A stretch of 64,000 nt of DNA, from NCBI RefSeq assembly GCF_000237925.1, contig NC_031495.1:27782679-27846678 (forward strand), written 5' to 3'. The notes beneath the pieces were generated by a model, which was not told where the DNA came from, searched no databases, and saw only the letters and a list, made by a program, of their open reading frames with translations. Source of the stretch: Schistosoma mansoni. Taxonomy: Eukaryota; Platyhelminthes; Trematoda; Strigeidida; Schistosomatidae. Below are positions 1-13,000 of the stretch, in pieces. Numbering within the stretch: position 1 is the first letter of the stretch; each line of letters opens with the position of its first letter. A program made the translations under genes and the position numbers.

Positions 1-2045
1 CACTTCAGCTGGAAGCTGGTTTGTCATCTCTCACAGAAGGCTATTTCTGATAGTATCCGGTCAGTGAATGTTGAGTATTTTGTGTAAACAACTGTATATA
101 AATACTTGTATCTTCTTGCTGATGGTTGTAGTAGTTCTCCACGTTTCAGCTCCGTATAGTAGAACTGTCTTACGTACGTATTGAAGATTGTGACTTTGAT
201 GTTGGTTGATAGTTGTTTTGAGTTCCATATGTTCTTCAATTGTAGAAATGCGGTCCTTTCTTTGCCAATCCTCGTCTTTACGTCTGCATCCGGTCCTCCT
301 TGTTCATCGATGATGTTTCCACATCTTCCAGAGTTTCGCCATCCAGTGTGATTGTGTTTGTGTTCTCCGTGTTGTATTTGAGGATCTCGCTTTTTTCGTG
401 TATGTTGGGGCCTACTGATGCAGAGACTGCTTTCACATTTGCTGTCTTCGTCTGTATTTGTTCGTGTGTACGTGATAGGAGGGCTAGGTCATCTGCGAGG
501 TCCAAATCGTCTAATTAATTCTGAGATGTTCATTGTATTCCGTGCTTCACCTCAGTTGTCGAGGTCTTCATAATCCAGTCAATCACCAGAAGAAAGAGGA
601 AAGGGGAGAGTCCTTACTTGGAAGGCATCTGTCAACTGTCCTTCATGCACAAATTTGCACTGTAGCCCGTCATATTTGTTCCGGATAATGTTGTCAATCT
701 TCTCAAGATTTCCATAGTGTCGAAGAAGTTTCCGTAATTTTCTCCCATCCAAACTGTCAACCGCCGTCTCATAGTCAATGAAGTTGATATATAGTGGCGA
801 GTTCGATTCAATTAACTGTTCAACAATGATCCGCAGTGTCGCGATTTGGTCTGTGCACGACCGTATCTACTGCGTCTTTCAACCGGTTCAGCATTACTGT
901 GTTGATGACTTTTCCTGGTACTGACAGTAGTGTGGTGCCTCTATAGTTGTCATATTTGTTCAGATCTTTCTTTGGTATCTTGATGAGGTGTCTTTTCCAG
1001 TCCGTCGGCACTTGTTCTTCCTCGCAAATCTCGAATGAAGGTGAAGCATGTTTGCAGTTAATTCAATGTCTGATCAGTGCTTCAGCTGGTATATTGTCAG
1101 GTTCTACTGCCTTCCCACTCTTGATTTGCCTGACTGACATCCTGATTTCTTCGATCGTTGGTGGATTGACAGATATAGGAATGTCTGTGTGTGGTTCTTC
1201 GATGTTGCTAGCTCTTCCACGTGTTTCTACTTGTCGGTTCTAATGCTCCTCCTCACCCACTTGTTTGCTTCATGTATTCAGCTTTTGCCTTGACTTTCTC
1301 TGTTCTTCTTCGGCTGTTATTCATTACTGTCTTCTTGTTCTTCCTTTCTTAAATATTGTCTAGGGTGTCGATAGAGATCCATTCCTTATGATGATGCTTC
1401 CTGAGACCCAGAACCTCCTGACACGTTGAAGTTAATGCTTCTTTGATACCGTTCTAGTTGTCCTCCAAGGTAGTTTCTTCTTTGAGTAGATCTTGTAAGG
1501 CCTGGAACCTGTTGTTGAGAGTTATCTTGAATTGGTTGAGTTTGTCAGTATCTTGAAGGAAGGCTGTATTGAACCTTTGTAATACTGTTTCCCCAGCTGT
1601 TCAGTGCTTCTTTAGCTTCGTTTTCATCTTGGCAACCACCAGCTAGTGGTGGTCTGAATCTATGTCATCTCTGCTGGTTCTCACATCCTCCATTGTTCTT
1701 CGGAGTTTTTTTTTATACAAATATGATCTACCTGGTTCTCTGTGGTGTGGTCCGGCGATATTCACGTAGCTTTGTGTATGCATTTATGTGGAAATATCGT
1801 GCCGCCTATAACCAATTTGTTGAATGCACATAAATCTGCGAAGCTCTCGCCATTCTCATTCCTTTCTCCTAGCCTATGTCGTCCCATATATATATTGACT
1901 GAGTCTTCTGTGTAACTTGGTTTGATTTCTTAATGTTTATTAGTTTTACCTCCATAGTCATGTACTGCGTGATTTGTTTTCGTAATCCGTCTAGATGTGT
2001 TCAGTCTCATTGAAACAAAGTGTCACTTCTCGAACCTGCTTTTCT
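1..2045 (-). mobile_element. RTE-clade LINE, degenerate, open at the left edge
   Basis: Remnant of a non-LTR retrotransposon reading right to left. From high to low coordinates come endonuclease-like sequence (about 1990-1750), the linker, the reverse transcriptase and the region after it. Recognisable RT pieces are TTLLSVPGKV (820-1011), DLADDLALLS, which is the YADD-box region (278-505), and NIWNSKQLSTNIKV (24-239). These match the schistosome RTE group (SR2/SR3/Perere-3 type) as I remember it. The frame is broken by stops and frame changes into at least four pieces, so this copy is dead. The 3' end lies outside the window. The same subfamily recurs at 24360-24835 and as a 77-bp tail at 43057-43133. 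Confidence 0.85.
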
Positions 2046-3355
2046 TGTTATCCAACTTGTTTATCTTACGTATGATTAGTTAAGCAAGACAAATAAACGG
2101 TTTTGGTGACTTATAATACATATAGTTTGGAATTAAAAGTGCGACTCTTCATTCTCAATAACCAAACTCGGATTTCCAACCTTGTGTTTGTACGCTACAA
2201 AAATCTCATCTATTTTTTTCATAGCATATCACAAATCTACCCTTATTTTCTTTAAAACCAAGTTTTTTTCTGTTTGTATGTATGTAAAGTTGCTCGCTTT
2301 CAACATACCGAAAAGGACTACACTATTTTGTACATTTGTTCCGTATATGTAATAGATGAAATAAGTAGATGGTTTAAGTTCTAAGTTTCCAGTTCCTATA
2401 TGTGAACTGAATTCGCTAACTCGGGTTAAAATAGAATAACAAATCATTATCCTATCTGATTTTTCAAAACAAATAAAACTGGCTACAAAATAATCAATCT
2501 CCATTCCTTTATTTTTATCAAAGATACTATGTTGTCCAGTTAATTTCACATGTTTAGAATAAGTATTGTGTCCATATTTCTGATTTCTATCAATCTATAC
2601 ATTTTTTATATTCTCTTTCATTGTTTACGAAGACTCTATAGGCATACAGTTACAGTCTATAAAAAGTTTGATGATAATATAAATTACAAACTAGTGATTT
2701 AATCACATCGTTTGATTCTTTTATTCTTACAACCTAGAGTCTCATTAGATTTGTTTAAGCGTTTTCAAAACTTTGATAAATATTTGTACATATTTCATAA
2801 AAATAGGTTACCGATCTTTGAACAGTCCTTTAAAAGTTAAATCATTTTGCTCGTAACCATTGATTTGCATTTAAAAACACACTTCACTTTCTTTGTTCTA
2901 TCCATCTTGGCAATATCACCAACCTTCACACAATAGTTGTAGTTCGAAGCCGAATATAGGAGCCTGTATTCAGTTGCGTAGTTTGCAAAGTCTGTTTAAG
3001 TGATTGATTCGTAATTTAAAGCAGTTTTTGTTACTCTCAGCGGAATAGATGCAGAATTTTTTTCAATGCTGAATAATTACTACTTGTTAAACAAGAATAA
3101 ACTTATTCCCAGTTTATGCCATCCAAAAGCATTGATGTCAGGTTCACCGAATATTTACATTGAAATCTAAAAAATCGATTCTCAGTAAATTATACCAATT
3201 CTATGTAGAAATAGACATTATCAATATTACTCGATTCCATAAAATATCTTTTGGAAAGTCTTTTCTAACAGGGATCTTGTAAAGTAGACAGCTCAACTAC
3301 AAATAAAGTCATTGTTTCCCAGTTTCTATTGTTCACTCTTTTAAAAATTAAACAG
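2046..3355. other. AT-rich stretch without a recognised gene
   Basis: No exon, RNA gene or repeat is recognised. The longest open frame (2229-2549, minus) has no family resemblance. This is most likely intron of the gene whose last exon starts at 3356. Confidence 0.5.
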
Positions 3356-3852
3356 CTAAATGTGACCAAGACTCAATCGAATGCAACGAACAGTCATGTA
3401 ATCAAAATCCTGATGCAACAAGTAAACCGAAATCACGAAGAAAAAGCGTACTTCGTAGAGATCCGGATTTTGAGCTCCACCTTTCAGAAACAATCGACTG
3501 TGTTTTATCTCAATTTACGAATTCCGATGCCGGTGACCGTAAGTGCCAGTCGATTCAGGATACTGGGAGTGACCAACAGTTTAAACGAAATACTAATCAC
3601 CGGTATGAGTTTAGGCATTCCTCGCGCAGTACTCCGTCTTTACAAGAAATGATTTCAATAAAGAAAGCAGAGCTTGATGCGTCTAAAAAAAATAACCTTG
3701 AAAGTGATATGGATTCTCCCCAACTTTCTACAACTTCAGAAAGCAACCCTGTAGATACTTCAAAAGAAAAAGCTTCTAAACGTCCCAAGTCGTACTATCG
3801 CCCGAAAATTGATCTTTTCAAACTCAGCGAAACTATTTTGGGTGAATATTAA
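3356..3852 (+). CDS. 3'-terminal exon of an unidentified host gene (164 codons plus stop)
   Basis: A clear coding exon. The acceptor is TTAAACAG at 3348-3355, followed by an open frame of about 164 codons to TAA at 3850-3852. The first two bases complete a codon begun in an upstream exon, which I do not find and which probably lies left of the window. The protein is hydrophilic and low in hydrophobic residues. It has a basic patch (KPKSRRKSVLRRD), a Ser/Thr/Glu-rich middle, and ends RPKIDLFKLSETILGEY. There is no membrane segment or known domain. The composition contrasts with the broken transposon frames around it, and no stop interrupts it. The function is unknown, and I cannot name a family. 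A separate ATG at 3649 is in frame but internal. Confidence 0.6.
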
Positions 3853-5403
3853 TAATTTTCTTTCTGTATATTTGTGTACATAAAATTTATTCTCAGTCGT
3901 TTACTTTTTATGGGTCAGTGATACTTAGCTTTTGCTAGGTGTCTTGTCTAGGCTAGCTAGTTAGATTAGATACCGACTTAAAAGCATGTAAATACATTGG
4001 TTTTCTTTTATTAAACTTAGACTTGAACATATGACCACGTACACCTTGACGTCTATGCTGTCATGAAATCACTGACACATATAATCATCAGTATTTTAAA
4101 CATCTTTCCGCACTTTTTTAGTGAGATTGCTAGACTTTCGTCCGCAATATACTAACATTCTGACTGTTTAGTCTATTGTAAATAACTGGCGATTGTATAC
4201 GAAAAGTATATATATATCCCGGTGTTTAATTCTAGTCATGTAGTGTTGTTGATTCCTCTGCATCTTTGATTCGAAGTCAGGTACATTAAGAGAATGAAGC
4301 TATTTACTGCATGTGATACTCTAGGTGTTATGAAGTTTAAAATTGATATTAGCTTCTTATCTTGTAAATGCAGGCATGTTTAGTCACTCATATTTTAGTT
4401 TAACGTTGATCTGACCCCGTATATGTATCGGTCAGAATTATCTTCAATTCTAGGTAACCCGAAGACTGCAGAACCAACACTTTCGTAGCGGAGAGAAAAT
4501 TTGTACAAGTAACAAGTTAGAGATTATAGTTTTCTGTAAATTCTTGTGGTTATGCGGATGTACACTGTCTAATGGTACGGAAGTGTTCAACAAAAAATAA
4601 TAGATTTAAAGCTTTTTTATTCAAGAACTTCAAGTGGTAAGTCCTCACTAGGATCAGTGCATTGCTCTGATATTCCTATCCAATCACAAGTTTTACTAAC
4701 TTTGATTGTCGGTGGAATTCAGGACCCATATTTCGTGTTATTCGAAATATATTGAAAACGATATAATAAAATCTATTAAACAAGTCGGTGATTATCCAAA
4801 CTTGGTAGCTCAGTGCATAATGCGTTGTGAGGCGATGGACGTGTGTTTTATACATCAGTTTGGAGACCCTCATTGAAATGTAGACACATCCAACTGACGA
4901 GCCCAAAACGTTTTAACTGCAAGCCACAATTCTACTTTACTGTGAATAGCATATATTAATGACCTTATAACATTTTGCAAAAACTCGGTAAATGAAAAAT
5001 AGGTCGGATGTAACCACTTACATATCACGTTTCATATAATTTAAAATAATTGACTTAAAACTGTGATTCTGGTAGAAGTATACACTTGAACTTTCACACT
5101 AGATGCATCATAACTGAACAAAAGTGCCTCGTCAACATATGATCCTAATAAAATTGGAAGGGTTTCATCTCAAAATGTCGAAATGAAAATAGAATAGGTA
5201 GTTTGTTAGTAAGCAATGGTACAAGACCCTGGAAAATATTTTTTGGTTAAGCAAGTAATGTCTAAAATCTGTCGTATGTTTGCGTGTTTATCGATAAATT
5301 CACCACATTGTATTTGGCATCGCAAAATAAAGTCTTAGATCCTTCATTCAGGTTTAATTAGTTCTGTTTGACTCCCTCAATAAAAAGCTGTTAGAATAAA
5401 AGC
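3853..5403. other. Unassigned AT-rich sequence
   Basis: This follows the terminal exon and should include its 3' UTR. ATTAAA near 4008-4014 is a weak candidate poly(A) signal. I see no further gene or recognised repeat. The open frames here look random. Confidence 0.4.
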
Positions 5404-5800
5404 ACAGTTTTGGCCCAATCTGGAGTATGATTAGGAAAGATGTCAAGGATGATGAAATTACGGCTCATTTACTTACATTCGTCGCGAAGGATGCCTACGG
5501 TTTACTGAATGTTCGTCATTATTAGATAGGCTTTATTCACTTTCCTTACTCAACTCTCAAAGAACAACTAAATCATGCGAAATGTCCAAACTTCGAATGT
5601 CGTGATAGAGCGAAATCTCATAAAATGACTCGCTAGAAAATTGGAGAGTTTATCATCAGGTTTCAGAAACAAGCCACCGAGCGTAATTTTGGTGTTCAAC
5701 GTCATGTGCTACTGCGCGATCGGTTAATTGAAGGCATTAACATATCAAATCTGGAGATAGAGCTTATACAATAGCTGAAGTGTTCTCTGAATCCGAAACA
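5404..5800 (+). mobile_element. Gag-like remnant of an LTR retroelement (fossil)
   Basis: Translated fragments resemble the retrotransposon gag core: IGEFIIRFQKQATERNFG followed by LLRDRLIEGIN. It is broken in several places and looks old. No terminal repeats were found, so the family is tentatively Gypsy-type. Confidence 0.5.
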
Positions 5801-6051
5801 ATAAAACGAAATAGAACTAATCCCAATAGCCCTAGAATGTCAACCAGACACAGTGGTGAATTTGAAGTACACAGTATGAAGTTGTATTATTATGATAGGT
5901 TTAGACATAGCGTAAAATATTCGACCACAGCAAGTGTATCGTCTACTTATCACGACTTGTTGGTTCTCCGTCTATAGTGTGGTCTAGGTTTATTTGAAAT
6001 TCTGTTAGGTCTTAATTGGTCGGCAATCTGACTTTTACATTCCTCGTCTAT

Positions 6052-6905
6052 CTAAAATTCTGAATTATCTACATAATTGGGGTTGGTCAGAGACAGATCA
6101 GAACCAAAATTGTAGTCACCTACTTCAATGGTATCCATTTGGTCTACACGTCTGCAGTGAACTGAATGGGTTCGAAGTATGCGAGATCTAAAGAGTTTGG
6201 CCGGACTATCATGAGATTTCGAGTGTTCTGCATTACTATAATGAAGCAAGAAATTATCGATGCATTTTCCTAGGTCTTTTAGATTACTTGGACTCACTGG
6301 TGTGATAGGACTCTTTACAGTTTGAACGAAATTTTCTGCTAGACTGAGGATGTCGTGAGGCTGTAGATGGGTGTGTAGCTGCAAATAACTCCCCAAAATC
6401 AATAGCTCATTAAGTGTTCGACATTGGATGCTGACCACATTGTTTTAAGTGGACTTGTTTAACTGAAGGCTTTCGGTCATGCATCCGCACCAGATCACGT
6501 TACGAACCAGCGTGGGACACAGCTCCTACGTTCACTGGCCAGATTAGACCAAACGCTTCTCGATATATTGATAACGTATCAAATATATCTTTCCGATCTC
6601 TTCGCATCTGATTTCGATTGGTTGGGGAAAGTTTCGAATATAGAAGGTGTTACTGGTTTATAGTTGCAAAACTAGAAGACCAGTCGTATCTTCAGGTGAC
6701 AGCATCCAATATCAGCAAGTCTGTTGTCACCATTATCAGTTACTAACATATCATGTATGCCTTCACGACCAGATGTCTTTTTCAATACTCTTTGAGCTAA
6801 GTTTCGAGTAGGAGTGTTCTTTAGTATCACTTCTGGCCGTTTGCAATAATAACCAAACCATCACATGAGTTTAAAGAGTGGGCCACAGGAAATTGTGTGA
6901 GTACA
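6052..6905 (-). mobile_element. Gypsy-type integrase fossil, split by a solo LTR
   Basis: Minus-strand integrase pieces. The upstream part, with DMLVTDNG, lies at about 6905-6700. The downstream part, with LAENFVQTVKS and NFLLHYSNAEHS, lies at 6365-6052. Between them sits a solo LTR (6374-6694) in the opposite orientation. The element is old and broken at several points. Only the integrase portion is recognised. Confidence 0.75.
6374..6694 (+). repeat. Solo LTR of the Gypsy family seen at 61243
   Basis: The 321-bp LTR begins TGTAGCTG and ends TCTTCA. It closely matches the LTR at 61243-61568 and, less closely, those at 54260, 24349 and 19499. It is flanked by the 4-bp direct repeat GGTG (6370-6373 and 6695-6698), a normal target duplication for Gypsy elements. 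No internal region is present, so it is a recombined solo LTR. Confidence 0.8.
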
Positions 6906-9439
6906 CTGCCGCGATTCATAAAATGCATAATAAGAATTTCAAGTAGGGTTTTTTATACGATAGCTTATGTAAACGAGCGGGACAGTTTTTCAACTAATAT
7001 CGGCTCCAATCTCAGGCCACTGACGAGCTAGTGACTTCATTTTCTCTACTCTCAGACGAGCTGAATGAAGGTTTAACACTGTAAAGAGGATGATTATACT
7101 ACTAAGGAAGCATTAAAAGCCTTCAGAACGCAATGATAAATCTGCCTTTGTAGAACTCAGGAAACTCACGCTTGCACTAAATATTGCAAAATCTTTTCAT
7201 TGCACTTATGACGGTTAGAAGGTATTCATTTTCAAATTGGAAAGGGCAGGAGGCTAGTTGGCCTATGTTAGTCCAAACAATTATGGCCTCCCAGTTGATC
7301 CAGCACTTTTTTGAAAGAGTCGACAGATGGGGCTTCGAACACGTGTTGTGGTTATGAATTCCAGTAATTGAATCCATGAGGAAGTCGATATTCAGCTGAT
7401 AGGAAATTTGTCCCGGGCTGGTGAACTTTTCTGAATTGTCCTCGTAAATTCTCAATGTACAATTATGGTCTACTTCGTTATTAGTACTATTATAATAGTA
7501 GGCCTAATCCTTAAATTGTAGATATGTCATGATGTGGAAACCTAATCTATAATATCTTACGTGGAAGTCACATTATTGTCTATTCTGACTCGTCATATCG
7601 CAACAGTCCCTGACATAACGTTTAACGTTTGTAAAGAACACATTTAGGCTAAAGACAGAATGAAATATTTGATGTGAGTAAAGACTTCATACAAAATGAC
7701 CATGTCTGCAAAGCCGAGTCACCTGTGATTATCCTCCACAAGTTCTGCTACATCAACAGATAATGGCCGAACCAACATATAATCACCTACAGTACATGTG
7801 TAGTATGATAGGAAAGCTTCATGTGTTTTGCGCGATTACTACGATTCCCAAATATTATTAGCGTCAGCTTTATTCAACAATAATATTGTATCAAGAATAT
7901 GACTTAATTTTTGCTTCAATATGGAATTCTCAGTATGTCAACATGATTCGGCGAGAATACAATTTATGGACGACCTTCGAACGAATCTTAAGTGACCTAG
8001 AGAAATGTTAGCCAATCAGCAAACAGTCAGCATAGAGTAAAAATATACAGTATAAAACCATATAATTAAAGTGGATACACTTCTTTTATATGGTCCAAAA
8101 ACTTGTCAAGGTTAGAAAAAGGTTCACAGGTTTCAAAATCGTAATGCATAAGGTAGAGGAACTCATCCATATGGCTCCATAATAGTTGGTCTCTGGAGCC
8201 ATGATAAGGCCATAAAAACCCTCTTAGCCTCGACCATATAGCTTCATTATTGTTTGTGTGTACTCCGGCTGTGTAAGTTTATTATTTTTATCATAGATAT
8301 GTCCTCACAATACTCATACTACTGCACAGTCGAAGCTTCAGTAACATCTGCGATTATTGCAGCCAATGTTACTGGTGCTTTTATAATAAAGTTGGCGGCA
8401 AATATTATAATATGCCTTAGTCTCAATCTGGATAGAGCGATAAAGGTTCTTATTCTAGCAAACATCTTCCTTCAGCACATAATACATCGAAGGACAACAT
8501 CACGGTAGTCCGCACAAGGTCTACAAGTCATTTAATACTCATAATTACAAATACAGCAACTTCTCAGTAGTTTCATTTGTTGTAGCCGCTTAATTGTCAA
8601 GTCTATTAAATTCGCTGTGAACCGATCGTACATGAGCATCAGGCACTGAAATAGGCGCCGTGACCTTGAAACTCCTCAAATGCTTCTAATTGGCTCGTCC
8701 ATAAATTATAGTCTCGCCACTTGTACAGCGAAAGGTTCTAAACTTTTCATAGAAGCACCTGAATAGGATAACTGATAAGCAAACATATTGGCGTGTTAAA
8801 ACAAAAACAACTTGTCGTAATATGTAGATGGTAGGGACAGGTAGCCCAGATACTCAAGCAAGCAGTCAATATTGGGCCTAAAGAATTTAGAAGTAGGATA
8901 AGATCATTTATTAGCAAATTGTTAGAAACCACAATCTCTATAGGTTTATTGAGGCACACTAGAGATCACACTAGGTATGAATTACAAAACTTATCATATT
9001 TTCGGACCTGATCTTCATACACGGTGATGCAGTCAGTCACTCCGAGCGGGGGTTCCAAAAAAGGCAATGATTTAGTACGGCTGGATTTAAACTCAACTTT
9101 GTCACGTCAACTTAATGCATCGTCAGCCGTAATAATGGTCATATTTATATTCATATAGTCATTTAATTTGTCATATTATGTTTTTTTTATCAACGAACTA
9201 GATTATGCTTCTTTGGTCTTTACTTTTGTACACCTGTTGCGTCAAGAATCATCTTTGGTCTACATCAACTCAAAGTATTTCGATTTAGCTTAGAAGTATT
9301 GCTAAACTTTGTCTTGTGGTACTTTCTTTCCTACTGACTCTGACACTTGTGTTCATATTGTGATCATATTGTGTTCCAAACTTCCTAAACCGATTACAAT
9401 TGTTGGCAGTATTTACAAATGTGAACAGGCTAATTGCTT
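6906..9439. other. No recognised gene
   Basis: A minus-strand frame at 7177-7455 (with HNHNTCSKPHLSTL) is better than random in look and may be part of a retroelement, but I cannot place it. The plus frame at 8254-8508 is hydrophobic and unconvincing. The rest is AT-rich with no recognised feature. Confidence 0.35.
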
Positions 9440-10010
9440 ATGTAAGACCCATTTTGAACGTTTTGTGCGTGAAAATCTATCCATGCATGCATTTGTAATT
9501 TGTTCACATTTATTTCTTTAGTTGTACACTTTCTTAGTCTTTTTGATGCCGTTTGAGATGGTAATGTCTTAATTTATTATAGTTTTCTCATTTTTCTTTC
9601 ACCTTCATTGAGTTTCTATGTTTCTCAATGAACTGTATTTATGTTGTTTTAGTTTATACTTAATCTTGGCGGCAGCCATATTGATGTTTCCCTCTTTGAT
9701 TGTGTTGCTTGAGTTGACTGGGATCGTGCATTTTGATTGTGAATTGAGGCACTTTTCAAGAACTGTAAGCACTTTGTGTTATGAAGCAACCAAATAATAT
9801 CTTTTGAACGGATGTTTACGTAACCTTTCCAGAAAGGACAGAATGACACGTATTTTTTGGTGCGCTCAATCGATTATTGAGGGAAAAGTTATTGGTTGAA
9901 TAAGTGAGAGACAATATTTGTTTAGAACAGTTATTTTCCCAATCACCTTGTTTTGATTTCAACTGGTAAATAGCGCATGTCTAAACCACCAATACAGTTA
10001 TTCTTCAGTC
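9440..10010 (+). repeat. Repeat unit A-B, copy 1 (uninterrupted)
   Basis: A (about 9440-9716) followed by B (about 9716-10010) matches the sequence at 57112-57390 and 57782-58100. In that second copy a solo LTR splits the unit. The junction here reads GACTGGGATCGTGC without a gap, so this copy shows the empty site. B also matches the reverse complement of 56829-57110, and A that of 58170-58400. I see no coding capacity. The family is unnamed. Confidence 0.7.
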
Positions 10011-13000
10011 CGAACCTTTGTTTGGATATTACAGTTTATTCCCCGTAGAGGAAAGAATGCAAAGTGACGAGTGTAAAAGGTTTTGCCATAAGATGTGTAC
10101 CCGTTCAAATCTCACCACATACAAATGACGCCCAAAGTCTAACTCACATTGGTTTTGTATGTTTTGCTGCCTCTCATACCCCTACTCGCCCTAGATAACC
10201 AGGACATATCTGATGGGGACTCTAATGTCATTCTTTCCAGTGTAATATCGGAAGCCCAAAATCAAACACCTGATTCTATTGTGAAGGCTCATAAAAACAC
10301 TGCTAAACCTAAAAAGAATATACCAATTAAGAAGAAAGTAAATAAAAAACCTTCTAGTTCTAAACCGATTACCAAAAATATTTCAACTGCTTTACCAAAC
10401 AAAAGTATAATTTCTGAAACTATGCTTAACCCTACTCATCGTAAGGGAGGTTATAAGGACACATTTCGTTCAAACGTTACACGAGACGGCCACTACAACC
10501 ATCATGTAAGCAGGCCTACTATTAGACAGACGGCAATAAACCAACGTGCCCCATGGTTTCCCCCATATGTAATAAATAATAAACCTGCAAGATGTAACTC
10601 TTATCATCACTCTCGCAGTAGAGAAGATGGTATACTAGGTTATGCACCATCAACGCAACCCCAACATGCAGGCACCTGTCTTAATTGTCCACCAAAACAA
10701 GTACAACAAATTATTCAACCTTACCAAAATAAGGATTTTTTTCGGCCTCCAGAGATCCCTTGTTCCACTAGCACTACAGTTCGCTCATGCTATAGCCCAT
10801 GCGATCCGGAAAACACATTAAACCATAGTCCAGGCATAGCTAGAACTCATACCATCGATAAGGATGCTCTCGGTTTTTTTACACTACACACTCCCTTTTT
10901 AAACTTATTACTCATTAACGCACGTTCACTTCTGAACAAAATCTCAGCCTTGAGAACCTTAGCCTTTCTAGCCAAGCCTTCTTTTATACTTATCACTGAA
11001 ACGTGGTGTTATCCAGCAGTGGCCGATCCCGAATTAAATATCCAAAACTATCGACTATATCGCTGTGACAGAGAAACTAAGCGAGGAGGCGGTTGTCTTA
11101 TATTTGCTTTGGATACCTTAACAACTAATAAAGTTGAAGATAGTATCTTGAATAGTTTACCAGAATCGATCTGGATATCAATCAACACCCTAAACCATAG
11201 TCTACTCCTAGGTTGTATATATAGAGCTCCTGATAGTACTGATAATTTGAATGATAGTATAATCAATGTATTTATACACGCATCTACTCTTAACTTCAGC
11301 GCTAAGATTATCACTGGTGATTTCAATTATCCTGGGATTAACTGGAGTACCGGTAGCTGCCAGTCTAGCAATGATGAATTTTTATCAATCCTTAATCTGT
11401 ACTGCTGGTCACAGTGGGTTCGTACCCCAACAAGGGGTGATAATATACTTGATCTAATATTTAGTAGAGATATCATTCCCCTATCTGTACAAGTATACAA
11501 CGAGTTTGAAAGCAGTGATCATAGGATAGTAGCTTGTGCTCTCCCCATCTATCCCTCCTACAACCGACCAATTCAAAGAACCTGCAATTATAGAGACTAT
11601 AAGCATGCAGACTGGGACCTCTTGCGCTCACTGATCAAACTCTCAGACTGGGATGAATTCTTCTCATGTAATAGTCTGACAGATGCCATCAACATATTCT
11701 ATTTGATTGTTAACTCTTGTCTAGACTCCTGTGCACCAATTAAGACTTACAGGATTAGTAAACATCACGAATTATATATACCAGCTAAATATCGTAATAA
11801 ACTAAGACGCCTAAAGAAACGTTATTTTAAATCTAACGACTTCACGGCAGTCACACAAATAACAATAATTTTTAACCAAATTAAAGAGAAACATAGGTTA
11901 AAAGCCATCAATGAAGAGCTATTAGCACTACGTACTAGCTCAAAAGTGCAAAACCTAATCCACATTTACAATAAACGTGCTAAATCAACTCAAAATGTTG
12001 ATATACCTTGCATCCTGCATAATAATAGTTTTATATATGACCCAAAAACTATAGCAGACCTTTTCAGTGGTAATTTTGCAAATGGCAAAGAATCCTTAAA
12101 TGGCTCTGTTTCTAGAGTTATATGCTTGACTGGTAACTCAATTAAATCTATCTCCACATGTCTGAAAATTAGTAAGGTTATAAATAAGCTCAAGGTTTCG
12201 AAAGGTCACGGTGCAGACGGGATTTCATCATTTCTCTACAAATATGGTGGTCCAGATATCCAACTTCTCCTTAAGCTGTTTACTCTCTCTATGGAATCAG
12301 GCTCTTATCCTGACCGTTGGAAAACCGCGTACATCATACCACGTTACAAATCTGGAGATAAGACTGACATGAACAACTATCGGCCAATAAATATTACTCC
12401 AGTTATCTCTAGGATTATGGAAAAAATTATTAGTGACGAACTATCCAACTATTTATTGACTGAACAATTTATTGATGATTCGCAACATGGATTTCTTAAA
12501 AATCGATCCTGTATGACATGTCATTTTGACTTCTTTAATTTAGTCTATTCGCTTCGTAGCCAAGGATATCTAGTATTAGTGCTATACCTGGACATTTCTA
12601 AGGCCTTTGACATGGTCAACCACCAACTTCTCATAGGTAAACTCGCATCTTATGGGGTCCAAAACCCATTACTAGCCTGGTTTGATTCCTTCCTCAGCAA
12701 TCGACATCAAATAGTTAAAATCAACTCTTCATTGTCGAACTCAGTCCCTGTTAGAAGTGGGGTAATTCAGGGTAGTGTCTTAGGTCCTTTGCTCTTTTTA
12801 GTTTTCATTAATGATATTTGTGAGTGTTTTAGTGTGGGTAAGTCCCTTTTGTTTGCAGACGATCTTAAGGTGGTGTACTCATTTTCTCCACATGAGCTGA
12901 GCAATATTCAAAATTGTATCAGCACGGAGCTTAACAAGGTAGCACAGTGGTGCTCGAAATGGCAACTGGAGCTCAATACAGCTAAATGTGGTTGGTTATG

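Noticed and set aside
8254-8508. Small hydrophobic plus-strand protein
   Set aside because: No family resemblance and no splice or regulatory support. Composition is expected of AT-rich DNA.
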